In this document: positions 62,110 to 64,000 of the stretch, piece by piece | How the letters are laid out: each line of letters starts with the position of its first letter | Numbering within the stretch: the first letter of the stretch is position 1 | Assembly (NCBI GenBank): GCA_902570425.1 | Contig: CACFYB010000003.1 | Coordinates: 1-64,000 of the forward strand | DNA length: 64,000 bases | From: an uncultured Pelagibacteraceae bacterium | Lineage (GTDB): Bacteria; Pseudomonadota; Alphaproteobacteria; Pelagibacterales; Pelagibacteraceae | Reading direction: 5' to 3' | Program-made: the position numbers and the translations under genes | The notes under the pieces: model-generated | The model's database searches: none | What the model was told of the DNA's origin: nothing | What the model saw: the letters and a program-made list of their open reading frames with translations, nothing else

Positions 62110-63549
62110 ATGACTGATAAAATGTTAAAATTTGTAAAAATAGGTCAACAGTCTCCACCTAAAAGAGAAGTGAAAAATCGGAAGGAAGACTTTAATGAAA
62201 TTTATGACGATTTTATTAAACAAAAAGCTGAAGAACAGTCAAGTAGGTGTTCTCAATGTGGAGTTCCATTTTGCCAAGTTCACTGCCCTCTTAGTAACAA
62301 TATCCCAGATTGGTTAAAATTAACCGCAGAGGGAAGGTTAAAAGAAGCTTACGAATTATCTCAAAGCACTAATAATATGCCCGAGGTCTGTGGAAGAATA
62401 TGCCCACAAGATCGTCTTTGCGAAGGGAATTGTGTAATTGAACAATCAGGACATGGAACAGTAACTATTGGATCGATGGAAAAATATATAACAGATAATG
62501 CTTGGGATAAAGGTTGGGTTAAACCAATTAAGGTTAAATATGAGAAGGATCAAAGTGTTGGTATTATTGGTGCAGGACCAGCGGGATTAGCGGCAGCTGA
62601 ACAATTAAGAAAGAGTGGATATAAAATCACTATTTATGATCGTTATGATCGTGCAGGAGGTTTATTAATTTATGGTATTCCTAATTTTAAATTAGAAAAA
62701 CATGTAGTCCAAAGACGAACCGAACTTCTTAAAGAGGGTGGTATTGAATTTGTACAAAACTTCGAAGTCGGTAAGGATGCTAACTTAGAGCAATTAAGAA
62801 AAAAGCATGATGCGATTTTAATCGCTACTGGGGTATACAAACCTAGGGAAATTAACTTACCAGGAAATGATTTGGAAAATATTTTTCCAGCTATGGAATT
62901 TCTAACAGCTTCAAATAAAAAAGGTTTAGGTGATAAAGTTGAATTATTTGATAAAGGCATTTTAAATGCTGAGGGTAAGGATGTTGTTGTTATTGGAGGT
63001 GGAGATACCGCAATGGATTGTGTTAGAACTTCGGTAAGACAAAAAGCTAAATCAGTCAAATGCCTTTATAGAAGAGACAAAGAAAATATGCCAGGCTCAG
63101 CAAGAGAAGTTGCAAATGCTGAAGAGGAAGGTGTTGAGTTTGTTTGGTTATCAAGTCCAAAAGAATTTAAAGGTACAAATAAAATAGAAAAATTAATTGT
63201 TGACCAAATTCAATTAGGTGAACCAGATGACTCAGGTAGACGAAGACCTAAAGTAAAAGAAGGTTCAGAATTTGAAATTAAAGTAGATATGGTTATTAAA
63301 GCTTTAGGATTTGATCCTGAAGATTTACCATATTTGTTTGATTCAAAAGAATTACAAATAACAAGATGGGGAACTTTAAAAACAAAATTTGATACTATGG
63401 AAACTAACTTAAAAGGTGTATTTGCAGCAGGAGACATAATAAGGGGCGCTTCACTTGTTGTCTGGGCAATAAAGGATGGTAGAGATGCTGCGAAGGCCAT
63501 AAAGAATTACTTAGAGAATAGTGAGCTAAAAAAAATAAAAGTAGCTTAA
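62110..63549 (+). CDS. gltD: Glutamate synthase small subunit
   Basis: I use the ATG at 62110 (MTDKMLKFVKIGQQSPP, 479 residues). The frame opens 18 bases earlier. The N-terminal part binds Fe-S clusters (CSQCGVPFCQVHC and CGRICPQDRLCEGNC). Two dinucleotide folds follow: GIIGAGPAGLAAAEQL for FAD and VVIGGGDTAMDCVRTS for NADPH. GltD passes electrons from NADPH to GltB for glutamate synthesis from glutamine and 2-oxoglutarate. The gene precedes gltB, the reverse of the E. coli gltB-gltD order, and overlaps its start by one base (TAATG). Confidence 0.96.
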   Translation: MTDKMLKFVKIGQQSPPKREVKNRKEDFNEIYDDFIKQKAEEQSSRCSQCGVPFCQVHCPLSNNIPDWLKLTAEGRLKEAYELSQSTNNMPEVCGRICPQDRLCEGNCVIEQSGHGTVTIGSMEKYITDNAWDKGWVKPIKVKYEKDQSVGIIGAGPAGLAAAEQLRKSGYKITIYDRYDRAGGLLIYGIPNFKLEKHVVQRRTELLKEGGIEFVQNFEVGKDANLEQLRKKHDAILIATGVYKPREINLPGNDLENIFPAMEFLTASNKKGLGDKVELFDKGILNAEGKDVVVIGGGDTAMDCVRTSVRQKAKSVKCLYRRDKENMPGSAREVANAEEEGVEFVWLSSPKEFKGTNKIEKLIVDQIQLGEPDDSGRRRPKVKEGSEFEIKVDMVIKALGFDPEDLPYLFDSKELQITRWGTLKTKFDTMETNLKGVFAAGDIIRGASLVVWAIKDGRDAAKAIKNYLENSELKKIKVA

Positions 63550-64000
63550 TGGAAATATATAAAAAAAATTTAAAACTTCTTAATGAAAATCATGTGTATT
63601 CAAAAAACATGGAACACGATTCCTGTGGAGTTGGTGTAATTGTTTCAACTGAAGGAAAAAAATCAAGAAAAATTGTTGAATACGGTATCGAGGCTTTAAA
63701 AGCAGTTTGGCATCGAGGAGCTGTTGATGCTGACGGAAAAACAGGTGATGGTGCAGGCATACATGTTGAAATTCCAAAAGACTTTTTTATAGAAAAAATT
63801 GAAGTAACAGGACATGACTATGATAATTCAGAAATCTGTGTTGGTATGATTTTTCTACCCAGAAATGATTACTCTGCTCAAGAGAGTTGTAAAACTATTG
63901 TAGAGAGCGAGTTAACGAAAAATAATTTTAGCATTTATGGATGGAGACAGGTACCTGTAAATCCAAAAATATTAGGTGAAAAAGCATTCCAAACTATGCC
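63549..64000 (+). CDS. gltB: Glutamate synthase large subunit, 3' truncated
   Basis: The frame starts at the ATG overlapping the gltD stop and runs open to the window edge (150 codons and two bases). The first 20-25 residues (MEIYKKNLKLLNENHVYS) look like a propeptide. MEHDSCGVGV then places the catalytic Cys26 of the class II amidotransferase domain; GltB is normally matured by cleavage just before this Cys. WHRGAVDADGKTGDGAGIH is the next conserved block. Only the N-terminal glutaminase domain is visible. The synthase and Fe-S domains lie beyond the window. Confidence 0.95.
   Translation, partial: MEIYKKNLKLLNENHVYSKNMEHDSCGVGVIVSTEGKKSRKIVEYGIEALKAVWHRGAVDADGKTGDGAGIHVEIPKDFFIEKIEVTGHDYDNSEICVGMIFLPRNDYSAQESCKTIVESELTKNNFSIYGWRQVPVNPKILGEKAFQTM

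Noticed and set aside
1..64000. CRISPR array, insertion sequences or prophage
   Set aside because: No regularly spaced repeats, transposase, integrase or phage structural genes were seen on either strand.

Overview
The window looks like a chromosomal segment of a SAR11-type alphaproteobacterium (Candidatus Pelagibacter or a close relative). This is inferred from very high A+T content, near-absent intergenic DNA, and alphaproteobacterial gene orders: tsaB-fur-miaB-phoH-ybeY-lnt-metK, irr next to fabA-fabB-fabI, mutM/ubiE-ubiB-coaBC-dut beside rpsT-dnaA-dnaN, argH-lptM-lysA and coq7-dsbB-yqaA. No insertion sequence, prophage, CRISPR array, rRNA gene or decayed gene was found. Both window edges cut genes: a BON-domain lipoprotein on the left and gltB on the right.

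Layout. 1-8.1 kb: envelope and central metabolism genes (DolP-like lipoprotein, maeB, murJ, trpS, a Nfu-type Fe-S carrier, a Bax-like glucosaminidase, a polysaccharide deacetylase). 8.1-14.4 kb: a compact run tsaB-fur/mur-miaB-phoH-ybeY-lnt-metK. 14.4-21 kb: nusA-infB-rbfA-rpsO-pnp, preceded by a terminator hairpin directly in front of the nusA ribosome-binding site. The usual members rimP, ylxR and truB are absent here. 21-26.6 kb: fatty acid genes fabA-fabB-fabI on the minus strand, the heme/iron regulator irr facing them, then rubrerythrin with a GlpC-like Fe-S protein and a DUF3501 protein. 26.6-35.7 kb: SH3 protein, MoeB-like enzyme, dut, coaBC, ubiB, ubiE, mutM, rpsT, dnaA, dnaN. 35.7-44.6 kb: plsC, lysA, lptM, argH, a TlpA thioredoxin, a HIG1 protein, an alpha/beta hydrolase, an HNH protein, coq7, dsbB, yqaA, tRNA-Leu and an acyl-CoA synthetase. 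44.7-49 kb: a free-standing 24-residue polycationic peptide gene, then carD with a lysine-rich tail, fdxA, a TerB-like protein and a SUV3-like helicase. 49-56 kb: an aminotransferase, a TAXI-type TRAP transporter, a hotdog thioesterase, tRNA-Arg and a thiolase. 56-64 kb: pyruvate dehydrogenase E1 and E2, an EamA exporter, uppP, gltD and the start of gltB.

The most rewarding signals are regulatory or very small. (1) A 15-bp Fur-family 7-1-7 operator occurs once between irr and fabA and twice, 31 bp apart, around the rubrerythrin promoter. This points to an iron/peroxide regulon with a poorly understood rubrerythrin/Fe-S/DUF3501 output. (2) The 24-residue peptide with 18 basic and no acidic residues has its own promoter, 5' hairpin, strong ribosome-binding site and terminator. 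(3) Pyruvate dehydrogenase E1 carries its own N-terminal lipoyl domain. (4) Five convergent gene pairs share exactly four bases in which one palindromic tetramer stops both genes. (5) nusA has a terminator-type leader, and rpsT may be leaderless behind a GC-rich discriminator.

All functional calls rest on motif recognition by eye. No database search, alignment or folding was run.
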